Shown: positions 52,273 through 60,123 of the stretch, piece by piece
Layout: each line of letters opens with the position of its first letter
How positions within the stretch are numbered: the first letter of the stretch is position 1
Source of the DNA: Sphingobacteriales bacterium 50-39
GTDB taxonomy: Bacteria > Bacteroidota > Bacteroidia > Chitinophagales > Chitinophagaceae
Assembly: GCA_001898505.1 (NCBI GenBank)
Contig: MKTZ01000026.1
Span: forward strand, 62,001-126,000
Length of the DNA: 64,000 nt
Reading direction: 5' to 3'
Translations under genes and position numbers: made by a program
The notes under the pieces: generated by a model
The model's database searches: none
Told to the model about the DNA's origin: nothing
What the model saw: only the letters and a program-made list of their open reading frames with translations

Positions 52273-52290
52273 CCCCGGAAAAGCCCGGGG
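52273..52290. terminator. GC hairpin between convergent genes
   Basis: CCCCGG-AAAAGC-CCGGGG 6-bp stem just after the stop of the plus-strand pair and 12 nt from the end of the methylase gene. No clear T-tract. Confidence 0.45.
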
Positions 52291-52301
52291 ACATAGGGAT
52301 G

Positions 52302-53102
52302 TTATATAGCATAATTTGCGGTCATTACCTCAATTTTCTTTCTCCCCGTCGATCCTTTATTTACCGAAATAGGCTGCTCAAAGGATACCGTCATCCACCC
52401 ATTCGCACGAGTGTACTCCTGCAGCTCCTGAGAAGGGTAGCTCGAAAGAAGAAACCTTCCTTTGATCCTGGACAGTGTTTGCAGAAGCCGGACAAAGTCT
52501 TCCTTGGTGTACCCGCCGTAATGGCCACAATCGGAGTTAAAGTAGGGAGGATCGCAATAAAAAAAACTATCCTTGGTGTCCCGTGACTGGATAATATAGA
52601 GTGCATCCGCACATTCCAGCTGGACATTCTGCAGACGGATGGCATACTCTTCCGTGAATGATACCTTCTTGCTATCTACCTTCTTCGTTGTCTGGTTCCT
52701 CTTTTTATCATATCCCCAGGTTCCATCCAGCATACTGGAGAAGCTCTGGGTGGCCAGTATCCAGACGGCCCAGGCCCGCTTGATATCAGAAAATAGATGA
52801 GGATTGTTGTAGATGACAGCGGCATCCTGGTGCATGGAGCGGGAGTGCAGGCTGATATTGATCATCTTCTCCAGGTCGAGGAACTTTGCTTTGACGATCT
52901 GGTAAAAATTCATGATCTCTTTGTTGGTGTCGTTTAAGATCTCTATCTCGGACGGCCCTTTCGCGAAAAATTCGGCGGCGCCGCCGGCAAAAACTGAACC
53001 ATAACAAATGTGGTCGGCTGGGATCCGGGAGACGATCTCTCCAGCCAGGCGCTGTTTGCCGCCGTAGTACGTGAGTGGCGGCCTCATTCGAATAATGGAC
53101 AT
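52302..53102 (-). CDS. D12-class DNA adenine N6-methyltransferase, orphan
   Basis: 266 residues from ATG 53102. SAM-binding motif LTYYGGKQRLAGEI (residues 10-23), FAGGAAEFF (38-46) in the place of FxGxGxxF, catalytic DPPY (184-187) and a Dam-type C-terminus with GRKKIEV. It methylates adenine in a short site that cannot be read from the sequence. No restriction endonuclease gene is adjacent, so it is an orphan phage methylase, possibly protecting phage DNA or changing host regulation. Confidence 0.92.
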   Translation of the reverse strand: MSIIRMRPPLTYYGGKQRLAGEIVSRIPADHICYGSVFAGGAAEFFAKGPSEIEILNDTNKEIMNFYQIVKAKFLDLEKMINISLHSRSMHQDAAVIYNNPHLFSDIKRAWAVWILATQSFSSMLDGTWGYDKKRNQTTKKVDSKKVSFTEEYAIRLQNVQLECADALYIIQSRDTKDSFFYCDPPYFNSDCGHYGGYTKEDFVRLLQTLSRIKGRFLLSSYPSQELQEYTRANGWMTVSFEQPISVNKGSTGRKKIEVMTANYAI

Positions 53103-53147
53103 GGTCTTGGCTATTTTATTTGAAAGATATATTGCTTGTTCCCTCAA

Positions 53148-53179
53148 ATAAAAGCCCCGGGTGTAGACACACCCCGGGC
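53148..53179 (-). terminator. terminator upstream of the methylase gene
   Basis: Strong GC-rich stem (CCCGGGTGT...ACACCCCGGG, one mismatch) around loop AGAC, followed on the minus strand by CTTTTATTT. It ends the late operon before the separately transcribed methylase gene. Confidence 0.8.
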
Positions 53180-53226
53180 CCAAAACTAACTGCTTATGAG
53201 AAAACTCCGCGACTGTGCGGAAAAAG

Positions 53227-53541
53227 TTATTCTTCGGGATACTTCCAGTGGGCCTGGCCATCGGATTTGTTTGACTCGTGGGGCACACTGGATTTGCAGA
53301 CGGGTGCCGCTCCGTCAGGGAAAACGGTAAGGTTTACCATCGGAATTACCCGACGGTCGCTCCCACCCCACTGCCGGGTGATCACAGCTGCAATCGGCCC
53401 TTCAGCATTATCATTGGTGGTTACATCCGCATCCGGGCTTTCGACCTTTTTAGCAAAGGGGTTGGCAGGATCCGGTGTCGATGGTGTTGGTTTTGCCGGA
53501 TAATAAAGTACCGGCTCGCCTACTTTCGGTTGTCTTTCCAT
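53227..53541 (-). CDS. small phage protein, tail-region type
   Basis: 104 residues. MERQPKVGEPVLYYPAKP start, a Pro/Asp/Asn-rich middle, then GPIAAVITRQWGG, MVNLTVFPDGAAP and a C-terminal AHWKYPEE. The pattern VGxxVLYY...AAVITxxW...VNLxVFPDG...WxxPE is, as I recall, common in small phage proteins of unknown role. Last gene of the late operon. Confidence 0.65.
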   Translation of the reverse strand: MERQPKVGEPVLYYPAKPTPSTPDPANPFAKKVESPDADVTTNDNAEGPIAAVITRQWGGSDRRVIPMVNLTVFPDGAAPVCKSSVPHESNKSDGQAHWKYPEE

Positions 53542-53607
53542 GAAGTAAAATTAAAATGATGAAGAGGAAGGAGCCCTGCCAAGGACAGGGTCCTATAAAT
53601 TTGCTGA

Positions 53608-54117
53608 TTATTCCGCTACATCGGTAGTAGCTACGTCCAGCTGCATGCCGAGATCTACGGCCTCTGTATCGACATCGCCTCCGCCTGCATTAGAGTCATC
53701 GACCAATACCAGCTGCAGAATACCTGGTACATCTTTTCCGGAAAGGGATTTGCCGTTGCCCGTGAGTATAACAGAGCCAGGTCCGACCCATTTGATCGCG
53801 AACGTCCTAAAACTGGTAAGCCCGATCATGGCTACGTTTTCGTCGGAGGAAGAATAGCTGAGCGTTCCTGTTGTATCCAGGTCCACCGGCGCTCCCTTGG
53901 CATTAACTGGACTGATCTTTCCAGTCACTACTAAATTGCCATTGCCGTCATCGACAAACTGGCTTTTCAAAACTTGTTTTTTCATTCCGTCAAAAGTTAT
54001 ATAGTTAACAAAAAGGGTGAATGTGAGGCGTTGACGCGGCCCCGTCGATATCCGGCGGTCCTGGATCACCTGGAGGTAAAAACCGATGCCAACCACGAGG
54101 ATAAGAATAGCAATCAT
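53608..54117 (-). CDS. phage-region protein with optional membrane start
   Basis: 169 residues if read from ATG 54117, which gives an N-terminal transmembrane helix (MIAILILVVGIGFYLQVI). It begins 3 nt after the endolysin stop. An internal ATG at 53985 (MKKQVLKSQFVDDG) would give a 125-residue soluble protein with an Ig-like stretch TGTLSYSSSDENVAMIG. The latter looks like the conserved unit. Both starts are possible; two products from one frame are also possible. Confidence 0.55.
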   Translation of the reverse strand: MIAILILVVGIGFYLQVIQDRRISTGPRQRLTFTLFVNYITFDGMKKQVLKSQFVDDGNGNLVVTGKISPVNAKGAPVDLDTTGTLSYSSSDENVAMIGLTSFRTFAIKWVGPGSVILTGNGKSLSGKDVPGILQLVLVDDSNAGGGDVDTEAVDLGMQLDVATTDVAE

Positions 54118-54120
54118 AGG

Positions 54121-54699
54121 CTATGCGGTTAAAGAAAATTGTCCAAATGCCCTGCGGATCCAGCCGGCCATGAACTCTTCCTGGCTCGCCCTGTTCTCCG
54201 CTATTCCTATATACCGAGCGCCCTGCAGGGCGACGATACATTTGAGCACGTCCTTTTGATTTGCCTTAGCCAGGGCATTCAGCGTCCCAGCACCGACAAC
54301 ACCATCGACAACAATATCAGGATAGAATTTCCCCTGCTTGTTGAGCACGTTGAGAGAGCGTTGAAGAAACAGCGCAGCGATCTTGGAGCTGCAGTTAACA
54401 GCAAGGTCGAACAGCTCGTTCGCTATCGGCTGGTCCTGCACCTGGTTGAGCCTGAGAACATCCCAGAAGTTGACCTGGTAGAAGCCCCTCATTGCAGCCT
54501 GGAGGTCCTTGTTGGCCTGAAGTGCAGCCCCAAAGCCGGGCTTGCCTTTCAATTCGTCAATGATCTTCCAGCCACTCCATTGTGGCCAGTTGTTGCGAGA
54601 AACGCCGCCATATGTCTCTCCTCCAGTGTCGTTGGGATTATTAGCATATCCTCGTTCTACGCGGATGGTGGCTTTATAAGCTATTTCAAAATCTGCCAT
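54121..54699 (-). CDS. GH108-type endolysin (lysozyme)
   Basis: 192 residues. A GH108 catalytic segment with VERGYANNPNDTGGETYGGVSRNNW (Glu at about residue 14 as the presumed acid) and a C-terminal peptidoglycan-binding-3-like domain: FYQVNFWDVLRLNQ, VDGVVGAGTLNALA, then GWIRRAF. It cleaves the glycan backbone. There is no signal peptide, so holin-dependent release is expected. It overlaps the upstream membrane protein by 14 nt. Confidence 0.9.
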   Translation of the reverse strand: MADFEIAYKATIRVERGYANNPNDTGGETYGGVSRNNWPQWSGWKIIDELKGKPGFGAALQANKDLQAAMRGFYQVNFWDVLRLNQVQDQPIANELFDLAVNCSSKIAALFLQRSLNVLNKQGKFYPDIVVDGVVGAGTLNALAKANQKDVLKCIVALQGARYIGIAENRASQEEFMAGWIRRAFGQFSLTA

Positions 54700-55120
54700 A
54701 AAACTGATTTAATAGGTTAGAAGCAATAAGAATAAGGAAGAAGATGATCGTCTTCCTGATGGCCCCCTGCTGGCCGAAGAGCTTTACGAGCTGCCGGTCT
54801 ACCCATGCCGTCCCACCCAGGTAGTAGATGGACAAGGAAGACCAATGGTTGAAGGGAATATCGAAGAACACCAGCCGGATCAATCCGCAGGCAAGACAAG
54901 TTTTCCACCAGGCAGCAGGCTGCAGGTTAAATATTGGCTGCATCTTCAGCAAGGGCAACAAAAAGAGCACAGCCAGGATCAGACCATCGCGGTGCCAGCG
55001 TCTTACGCGCACGGCAGACAGCGCATTGTCATTCTTATCCTTCAGCTGGTAGCTATCAGCGTCCTTGCCTGCCAGGACAAGCGTGCAGATGATATAATAT
55101 GCCTGGAAGACGTAGATCAT
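54686..55120 (-). CDS. phage membrane protein next to endolysin
   Basis: 144 residues with about three to four hydrophobic segments (MIYVFQAYYIICTLVLAG, LILAVLFLLPLL, TIIFFLILIASNLL). No family recognised. Its place between endolysin and lipoprotein genes suggests a lysis role, but also other envelope functions. Overlaps both neighbours by 4 to 14 nt. Confidence 0.6.
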   Translation of the reverse strand: MIYVFQAYYIICTLVLAGKDADSYQLKDKNDNALSAVRVRRWHRDGLILAVLFLLPLLKMQPIFNLQPAAWWKTCLACGLIRLVFFDIPFNHWSSLSIYYLGGTAWVDRQLVKLFGQQGAIRKTIIFFLILIASNLLNQFYGRF

Positions 55121-55653
55121 AACGGTACGACATTTTTCCAGAGAACAGCCGGAGTTTGATCTGCTTTCATGACACTGTCAAAGGTGATCTGTTTGACCTC
55201 CAGGTGGGTCCGCCATCGTTTACTATCCAGGACACAATAGGCGCCAACCCAAATGACCGCCCATACAATAAATACCAATAAAGGCATCCACCATTGAGCG
55301 GGTCGCTTCATCGTTACCGCTTTACCCGCACCTATGCCCGCTGCGGGTCCCAGGAACGCCAGTAGCCAGAACCATTTGTATGTGTGGTCCTCCTCAGCCC
55401 ATTCCTTTGCCTGCCACCAGGTAGCCTCGAAACGCAGCCAATAATCCTGGATAAGGGGATTGCCATCAACAGTGCGGTCAATGTGGGTGTATCCAGCACG
55501 CTCCAATTGTAGCAAGCTATCCGTGACCGGCCTAAATTTGCCGCGTAGCTCGGGATACCTCCCATCCGGCTCTGTGTTATAGTGCTGCCCACAGGCGGTG
55601 AAAAGAATCGCGACGATGAGCATCAAGCCCCATCTGGACTTGAAAATTTTCAT
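55117..55653 (-). CDS. phage lipoprotein with internal membrane helices
   Basis: 178 residues. Lipoprotein signal with LFTAC lipobox (Cys21), then a periplasmic segment DGRYPELRGKFRPVTDSLLQ, two hydrophobic helices (WFWLLAFLGPAAGIGAG and WWMPLLVFIVWAVIWVGAY) and a polar C-terminus. Function unknown. Starts 2 nt after the spanin candidate's stop. Confidence 0.6.
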   Translation of the reverse strand: MKIFKSRWGLMLIVAILFTACGQHYNTEPDGRYPELRGKFRPVTDSLLQLERAGYTHIDRTVDGNPLIQDYWLRFEATWWQAKEWAEEDHTYKWFWLLAFLGPAAGIGAGKAVTMKRPAQWWMPLLVFIVWAVIWVGAYCVLDSKRWRTHLEVKQITFDSVMKADQTPAVLWKNVVPL

Positions 55654-55655
55654 AA

Positions 55656-56348
55656 TCAGATATTTAAAAGTTTTTTAATAATGTTTTTTATGATCACCGG
55701 TTTCTTTAACCAGGTGCAAATAATCCCGATGATGGCGAGAATAAGCAGGAGCCAAAGACTCATCTGGACCAAACCAGGCATTCCCTCATGGGCGACCTCC
55801 TTGCTCTTCGACTCCTCCGTCGTGTGTAGATCCGTTTGAGCGGCGTCGTGGCCTGCTGTGCTATCCACCTTCTCGTTGAATGTTGTGCCGCTGTTTATTC
55901 TCCCAATATCAATCTCGACTTCCGCAGGGATTTGACCTGGTAGGCTGGTAGCGGAGATTGCTTTCTGTACGGCACGAGCGATGTCGGTAATTGCTGATGC
56001 CGGCGCTGTCGTTGTTTTTGTGCCCGGACTTGCTTTCCCAGCGATATTTTGCTCTCGGGCAATGCTACCTGCTGACGATGTCTGTTCACTGTCGCCACTG
56101 GAAACCGGCCATTGGGTATACAGGCTCCGGATATAAGCCGCCATTGCCGAATCGAGCGGCTTGTAGCTGATCTTTACATGCACGTCCTGCACCTCGATAT
56201 TGCTGCTATGATTCACCTCCCTGGTGACATGATCCGTGTCCCGGCTGACAGTTGCCGTACTATCTGCCGTCCTCTGCTGACTTTGTTTGAGCTTATGCGA
56301 GGCGCCGCAGCTGGCCAGTAAGAAAATGAGGGGGATGAGTAGTTTCAT
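55656..56348 (-). CDS. candidate unimolecular spanin
   Basis: 230 residues. The N-terminus is a lipoprotein signal with LLASC (Cys14), so the protein would be anchored in the outer membrane. The C-terminus has one transmembrane helix (MSLWLLLILAIIGIICTWL, about 195-213) with a basic cytoplasmic tail. The part between is a periplasmic Ser/Thr-rich span of about 180 residues. This two-membrane layout is that of u-spanins such as T1 gp11, which disrupt the outer membrane in the last step of lysis. Assignment is by topology and neighbours, not sequence. Confidence 0.65.
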   Translation of the reverse strand: MKLLIPLIFLLASCGASHKLKQSQQRTADSTATVSRDTDHVTREVNHSSNIEVQDVHVKISYKPLDSAMAAYIRSLYTQWPVSSGDSEQTSSAGSIAREQNIAGKASPGTKTTTAPASAITDIARAVQKAISATSLPGQIPAEVEIDIGRINSGTTFNEKVDSTAGHDAAQTDLHTTEESKSKEVAHEGMPGLVQMSLWLLLILAIIGIICTWLKKPVIIKNIIKKLLNI

Positions 56349-56358
56349 GATGAATGGG

Positions 56359-56694
56359 TTATGATTGAGGATCTTTGTTGCCGGCCATCCTGGTCCACCA
56401 CTTCAAAACTGGTTGTAGCAGCAATTCATAGAAGCTGGTAGCGAAGAAGTAGCTTACGAAGGACTGCACCCACGCAATAGGCGCTGTCTTATCCTGTAAG
56501 TGCAGGAGAAGCACATAGATCGTGCTTGCAATGGATGAGAGCGCCAAGGTCTTGATCGCTGAATCATGTGATTTACTTGTCCTATTCCAGGGGGTATATA
56601 GATACCTCTTTTGGAAAAAACCCGCACCCAGTACCAACAGGACAATAACTAGGTCGATGTTGAATTTGTCTTTGAAGAAGTCGAGGAGTTCCAT
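56359..56694 (-). CDS. holin candidate
   Basis: 111 residues with three hydrophobic helices (about 13-27, 47-65, 76-95) and a polar C-terminus. Size and topology fit a class I holin. It is located with the endolysin and spanin candidates. No sequence family recognised. Confidence 0.6.
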   Translation of the reverse strand: MELLDFFKDKFNIDLVIVLLVLGAGFFQKRYLYTPWNRTSKSHDSAIKTLALSSIASTIYVLLLHLQDKTAPIAWVQSFVSYFFATSFYELLLQPVLKWWTRMAGNKDPQS

Positions 56695-56701
56695 ATAATG
56701 A

Positions 56702-56992
56702 CTATTTTTTAAATGCGTAATGAAGAATTTCCAGGAATATGGCCATTACCACTGTGCCGCCTAGTCCCCATATCCATTTGATGTACAGCTCTGCCTTGAT
56801 GTTCTTACGCTCGATTCGATCGATCCTTTCGTGTAGCGTCTCTGCTTCTTTCTCGCAGTCTATTACACGCTGGATGAGGCCGCCATCCTTGGCGAGACTA
56901 TTGCCAATAAGCGCATAGTGAACATCGCATACCTTGTCGGTTAAGTCGCGGACTTGCTCTTTGAGCTGCTGGATATCAGTGCTTTCAGGCAT
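56702..56992 (-). CDS. coiled-coil protein with C-terminal membrane helix
   Basis: 96 residues from ATG 56992. A heptad-rich coiled coil (TDIQQLKEQVRDLTDKVCDV to LHERIDRIERK) followed by a transmembrane helix WIWGLGGTVVMAIFLEI. The layout resembles XhlA-type holin accessory proteins. The longer frame to 57103 adds a basic stretch overlapping the next gene and is unlikely. Confidence 0.6.
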   Translation of the reverse strand: MPESTDIQQLKEQVRDLTDKVCDVHYALIGNSLAKDGGLIQRVIDCEKEAETLHERIDRIERKNIKAELYIKWIWGLGGTVVMAIFLEILHYAFKK

Positions 56993-57002
56993 GGGTAATT
57001 GC

Positions 57003-57314
57003 TTATTTTTTGGGTGTTGCTTTGGAGGTATCGGCCTTGTTTTTCGGAAGGTCGAGGGGCCATTGCTGTCGCTTCGTAGCTTCGATCTTTGCCTGGAGCT
57101 CATCGCATATATCCATGATAGCTTTGGCCTTTTGATGGGCCAGGTTCGAATTGTCGGTCAAATACTTCGCATTGTCGAGCTGCGCCTGCAGCTGCGCAAC
57201 CTCCAGCTCGGACAGGTTCAGGATAAGGCGTTTCTCCGCGGAGTCCCTTTTTGCTTGAGCATAGGAGGCCATGGTGGCCAGCAGGGCGATGATGAGCAGT
57301 TTTGTTTTTTTCAT
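57003..57314 (-). CDS. small exported coiled-coil protein
   Basis: 103 residues from ATG 57314. A Sec signal peptide (MKKTKLLIIALLATMASYAQA) and a helical, coiled-coil-prone mature part (EKRLILNLSELEVAQLQAQL), then a Lys/Pro-rich tail. No family recognised. It is one of three proteins in this late operon that carry Sec signals. Confidence 0.6.
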   Translation of the reverse strand: MKKTKLLIIALLATMASYAQAKRDSAEKRLILNLSELEVAQLQAQLDNAKYLTDNSNLAHQKAKAIMDICDELQAKIEATKRQQWPLDLPKNKADTSKATPKK

Positions 57315-57339
57315 TTTGTAGTGTGTATTGGTTAAAAAA

Positions 57340-60123
57340 TCAATTGTCGGTGATGATGAGGACATTGGTCCCCTTGCGTATGTGCACCTCGATAACGGTC
57401 GGTTGCGGCTGGGACACTGTGACCGTGACCGTATCGTTGGCTGTTTGGCTGTTGCTATCCGTCGCCGTCAGCTTGAAGGTATAGGTACCGGCGATCAGGC
57501 CGGCCACTACCGTGGACAAGGAGCTGGGTGTCCGGATCGTGGCGGTGTTCGGGCCGCTCACCTGGCTCCAGCTGGTGGACGTGATCGTGGCGCCGCTATT
57601 ACCGGAAGCCGTCCCGGTAAGCGTGGCTGAGTCTTTAGGGAGGGTCGTTGACTGGTTAATGCCGGCATAAACGGTTGGCGGTACGCCTGCCTGGTTGACA
57701 ATGACCTGCACTTGGGAAGTATCCTGGCCGGTATTGTTATCCGTAGCCAGGACCTGGAAGACATATGTGCCATTAACCATCCCCGTGACAGACGTGCTCT
57801 TAGAGGAAGGCGAGACGATTGTCGGATTGTTCGGCCCGCTGACCTTAGTCCAGGCATAGGATATCCACCAATAACCGACCGTATCTACACCGTTTGGAGC
57901 TGGGCGTATCTGTGATATTACAAGGGCAGGATTGCCCGTAGCTGTCAATGTTGTTGAGGTAGATGTTATCGTCTTATTCGCCCCAGCCGAGAGAGTGGGA
58001 GCCGTAAAGTTATAGGTAGTAAATCGGGCTGTCAGAGGTGTTACCCTCTTTGGGACCAAAACATCAAGCGTATTCGGATGATACTGATCTGTTTCGCTGG
58101 TACTTCCATACCCGTTACCCAGCGCCAAGGCTTTGTTGCGCCCCCATGAATAGATACTGTCGTTGAGATCCTGCGCATACTTGTACAGGCCGAACCAGGT
58201 GGTAGACCAAATATGCTTAAACAGCGTACCTGGCTTTATCTGCACGGGTATACCAGACGGATTCTCGTAATTGATAAGCGACCAGCCATATCCCGGATAG
58301 CCAGGATAATAGTATTTATTAACGAACTCCTGCCCGTTGCCTACTTCCCCAAAAGAGTTAAAGCCGCAACCCCACATTCTGCCAAGACTATCTATATAGT
58401 GAATGGTATTCCAATCCACCGAGATCTCCTTTATGGGAACTGTGATGTTCCAAAGGGCCTTAATTGAAGTTGGCTGTGAATATGCCGGACCTCCGCCATA
58501 CATGCTGGTGGTACCACCCCAAACATATGGGTAACCCATTGTCTGTGAACCGAAGACATCGGGAATAATGCAGCCTTGTAGGTTGAGGGCGGAGATAAAA
58601 ATATCAATGGCTGGCCTGGGTGTAGAGTATAAGGTTGGGGTCTTACTCCCACCGTTCGACCATTTGTATACCTTACCGTCCGTCGTCAGAGCCAGGATGC
58701 CAGGACCGCCGCATACCACCTTCTTAAATTTCAATCCAGCCGGGGAAAGTTGGGTGAACTTCATGACCTGGCCCACACTGGTCACAGTTGAGCCGCCAGG
58801 ATAAAACAGGCTATAGACGTCTTTCCCGCCATACCAGATTGATGAATCCGATCGGATTGTTAAAATGGCATTGCTGTACCCGTCGACGTAAATGTTACCG
58901 CTGAATGCCCCTCCAGTTGTGTCTGTGTCGACCCTGTAGGTGTTGGTGGTGATGTCGAAATTAAAAGCCTTTGTTTGCCAGACATAACCCAGATCATCAA
59001 GTGCATTGAAGATGTTAAAGCCACCAAATACAAAGCACCATTTCCGCCCAGACGGCGGAGCGTACTGCACCGGATAAGCGCTGGAATTATTATAACCCCA
59101 TATCGTGCTGTCAGACAAATAATACCAAGTCCTGTATTCTGATACCACGACCTTTTTTACAACCCGGGGAGAAGGCGTTGCGACACCTACTAAACTGGTA
59201 TCCCCCTGCCGTAGCATCCATTGAAAGATGCTGGATTGGGCGAAATACGTACCCATCGTATTTTTCCCCACCTGCGAGGGCGCATTGTTTGGCCCTAACG
59301 TGCCTACGCAGGTCCAGTTGGTTGCGTTCGGATCATACATACTATTCCAGCAGCAGTGTGCTCCCCCGCCCAGATTCTCATAACTAAAATAGGCGCAGCC
59401 TGGCAGGGTGTCATTCATTGCTACTGAGTAGTGCCAGCCGTCGCGGAAATTGTCAGACCCGCTGCCTTCCAGGTAGAAGTACTTGCCGCCATATTTCTTT
59501 GCCCAAACCTTGTACGCAACAGTGTCTCTATCCCACCCGTTATATGGAGAAGGCAATGCCCCTGGTGTACCCTCCAGAGCAGCAAAGGAAGTTACCAGCT
59601 TCATACCCGTTTCAGCCCCTGCCGTCATTTCAAATTTGATAAGCTCCCCCGTCGTCATGGCCCCCTGAGATAGACCCGTAAAATGTACCGCGTTACGTTT
59701 GATGTGATAGGTATTTAACAGGTAGGTAAGCAACGTGTAATACTGAGGGGCTGTGGGAGAGACATTGTTGATATAGGCCGCCGTAATAAGAATGGGATAG
59801 TGTTTACCATTGCCCAATTGCAACCCGCCGTCCCACCCGTGGTTTAACCAGTAATGGGGCCCATATGCCACTAATTTATTGGTATCCGATGTACCTTGCT
59901 CCCCTTGTCCAGGCATCATAATAATGGCAGGTCTGGAAGCAGTGTCCGGATCATTGGTTACAAACATCTTAGCTGGTCGAGAGATTCTAACATTCCAGTG
60001 ATCGGCAGAAAATGGCCCGGTTGTGAAATTAATAACAGTGTCGTAGGTGACGAAGTTGTGGGTCTCTGATTGTCCGACTGCTAAGAGCGGCAGCAGGGCG
60101 AGAATGGTAAATAACTTTCTCAT
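57340..60123 (-). CDS. exported alpha/beta-hydrolase, RCC1-like and Ig/PKD fusion protein
   Basis: 927 residues. Sec signal peptide (MRKLFTILALLPLLAVGQS). Residues about 40-310 resemble an alpha/beta hydrolase of the esterase or depolymerase type: nucleophile Ser152 in FTGLSQGAMT, GGGAHCCW later. The middle (about 340-700) has RCC1-like propeller units (IWGYNNSSAYP, MWGCGFNSFGEVGNG, IYSWGRNKALALGNG). The last 200 residues hold two Ig/PKD-like domains with matching SGPN...SS...TSV/TVV...GTY(V/T)F segments. It begins in the stop of the upstream gene (TAATG). Presumably acts at the cell surface on a polysaccharide or ester. Confidence 0.72.
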   Translation of the reverse strand: MRKLFTILALLPLLAVGQSETHNFVTYDTVINFTTGPFSADHWNVRISRPAKMFVTNDPDTASRPAIIMMPGQGEQGTSDTNKLVAYGPHYWLNHGWDGGLQLGNGKHYPILITAAYINNVSPTAPQYYTLLTYLLNTYHIKRNAVHFTGLSQGAMTTGELIKFEMTAGAETGMKLVTSFAALEGTPGALPSPYNGWDRDTVAYKVWAKKYGGKYFYLEGSGSDNFRDGWHYSVAMNDTLPGCAYFSYENLGGGAHCCWNSMYDPNATNWTCVGTLGPNNAPSQVGKNTMGTYFAQSSIFQWMLRQGDTSLVGVATPSPRVVKKVVVSEYRTWYYLSDSTIWGYNNSSAYPVQYAPPSGRKWCFVFGGFNIFNALDDLGYVWQTKAFNFDITTNTYRVDTDTTGGAFSGNIYVDGYSNAILTIRSDSSIWYGGKDVYSLFYPGGSTVTSVGQVMKFTQLSPAGLKFKKVVCGGPGILALTTDGKVYKWSNGGSKTPTLYSTPRPAIDIFISALNLQGCIIPDVFGSQTMGYPYVWGGTTSMYGGGPAYSQPTSIKALWNITVPIKEISVDWNTIHYIDSLGRMWGCGFNSFGEVGNGQEFVNKYYYPGYPGYGWSLINYENPSGIPVQIKPGTLFKHIWSTTWFGLYKYAQDLNDSIYSWGRNKALALGNGYGSTSETDQYHPNTLDVLVPKRVTPLTARFTTYNFTAPTLSAGANKTITSTSTTLTATGNPALVISQIRPAPNGVDTVGYWWISYAWTKVSGPNNPTIVSPSSKSTSVTGMVNGTYVFQVLATDNNTGQDTSQVQVIVNQAGVPPTVYAGINQSTTLPKDSATLTGTASGNSGATITSTSWSQVSGPNTATIRTPSSLSTVVAGLIAGTYTFKLTATDSNSQTANDTVTVTVSQPQPTVIEVHIRKGTNVLIITDN

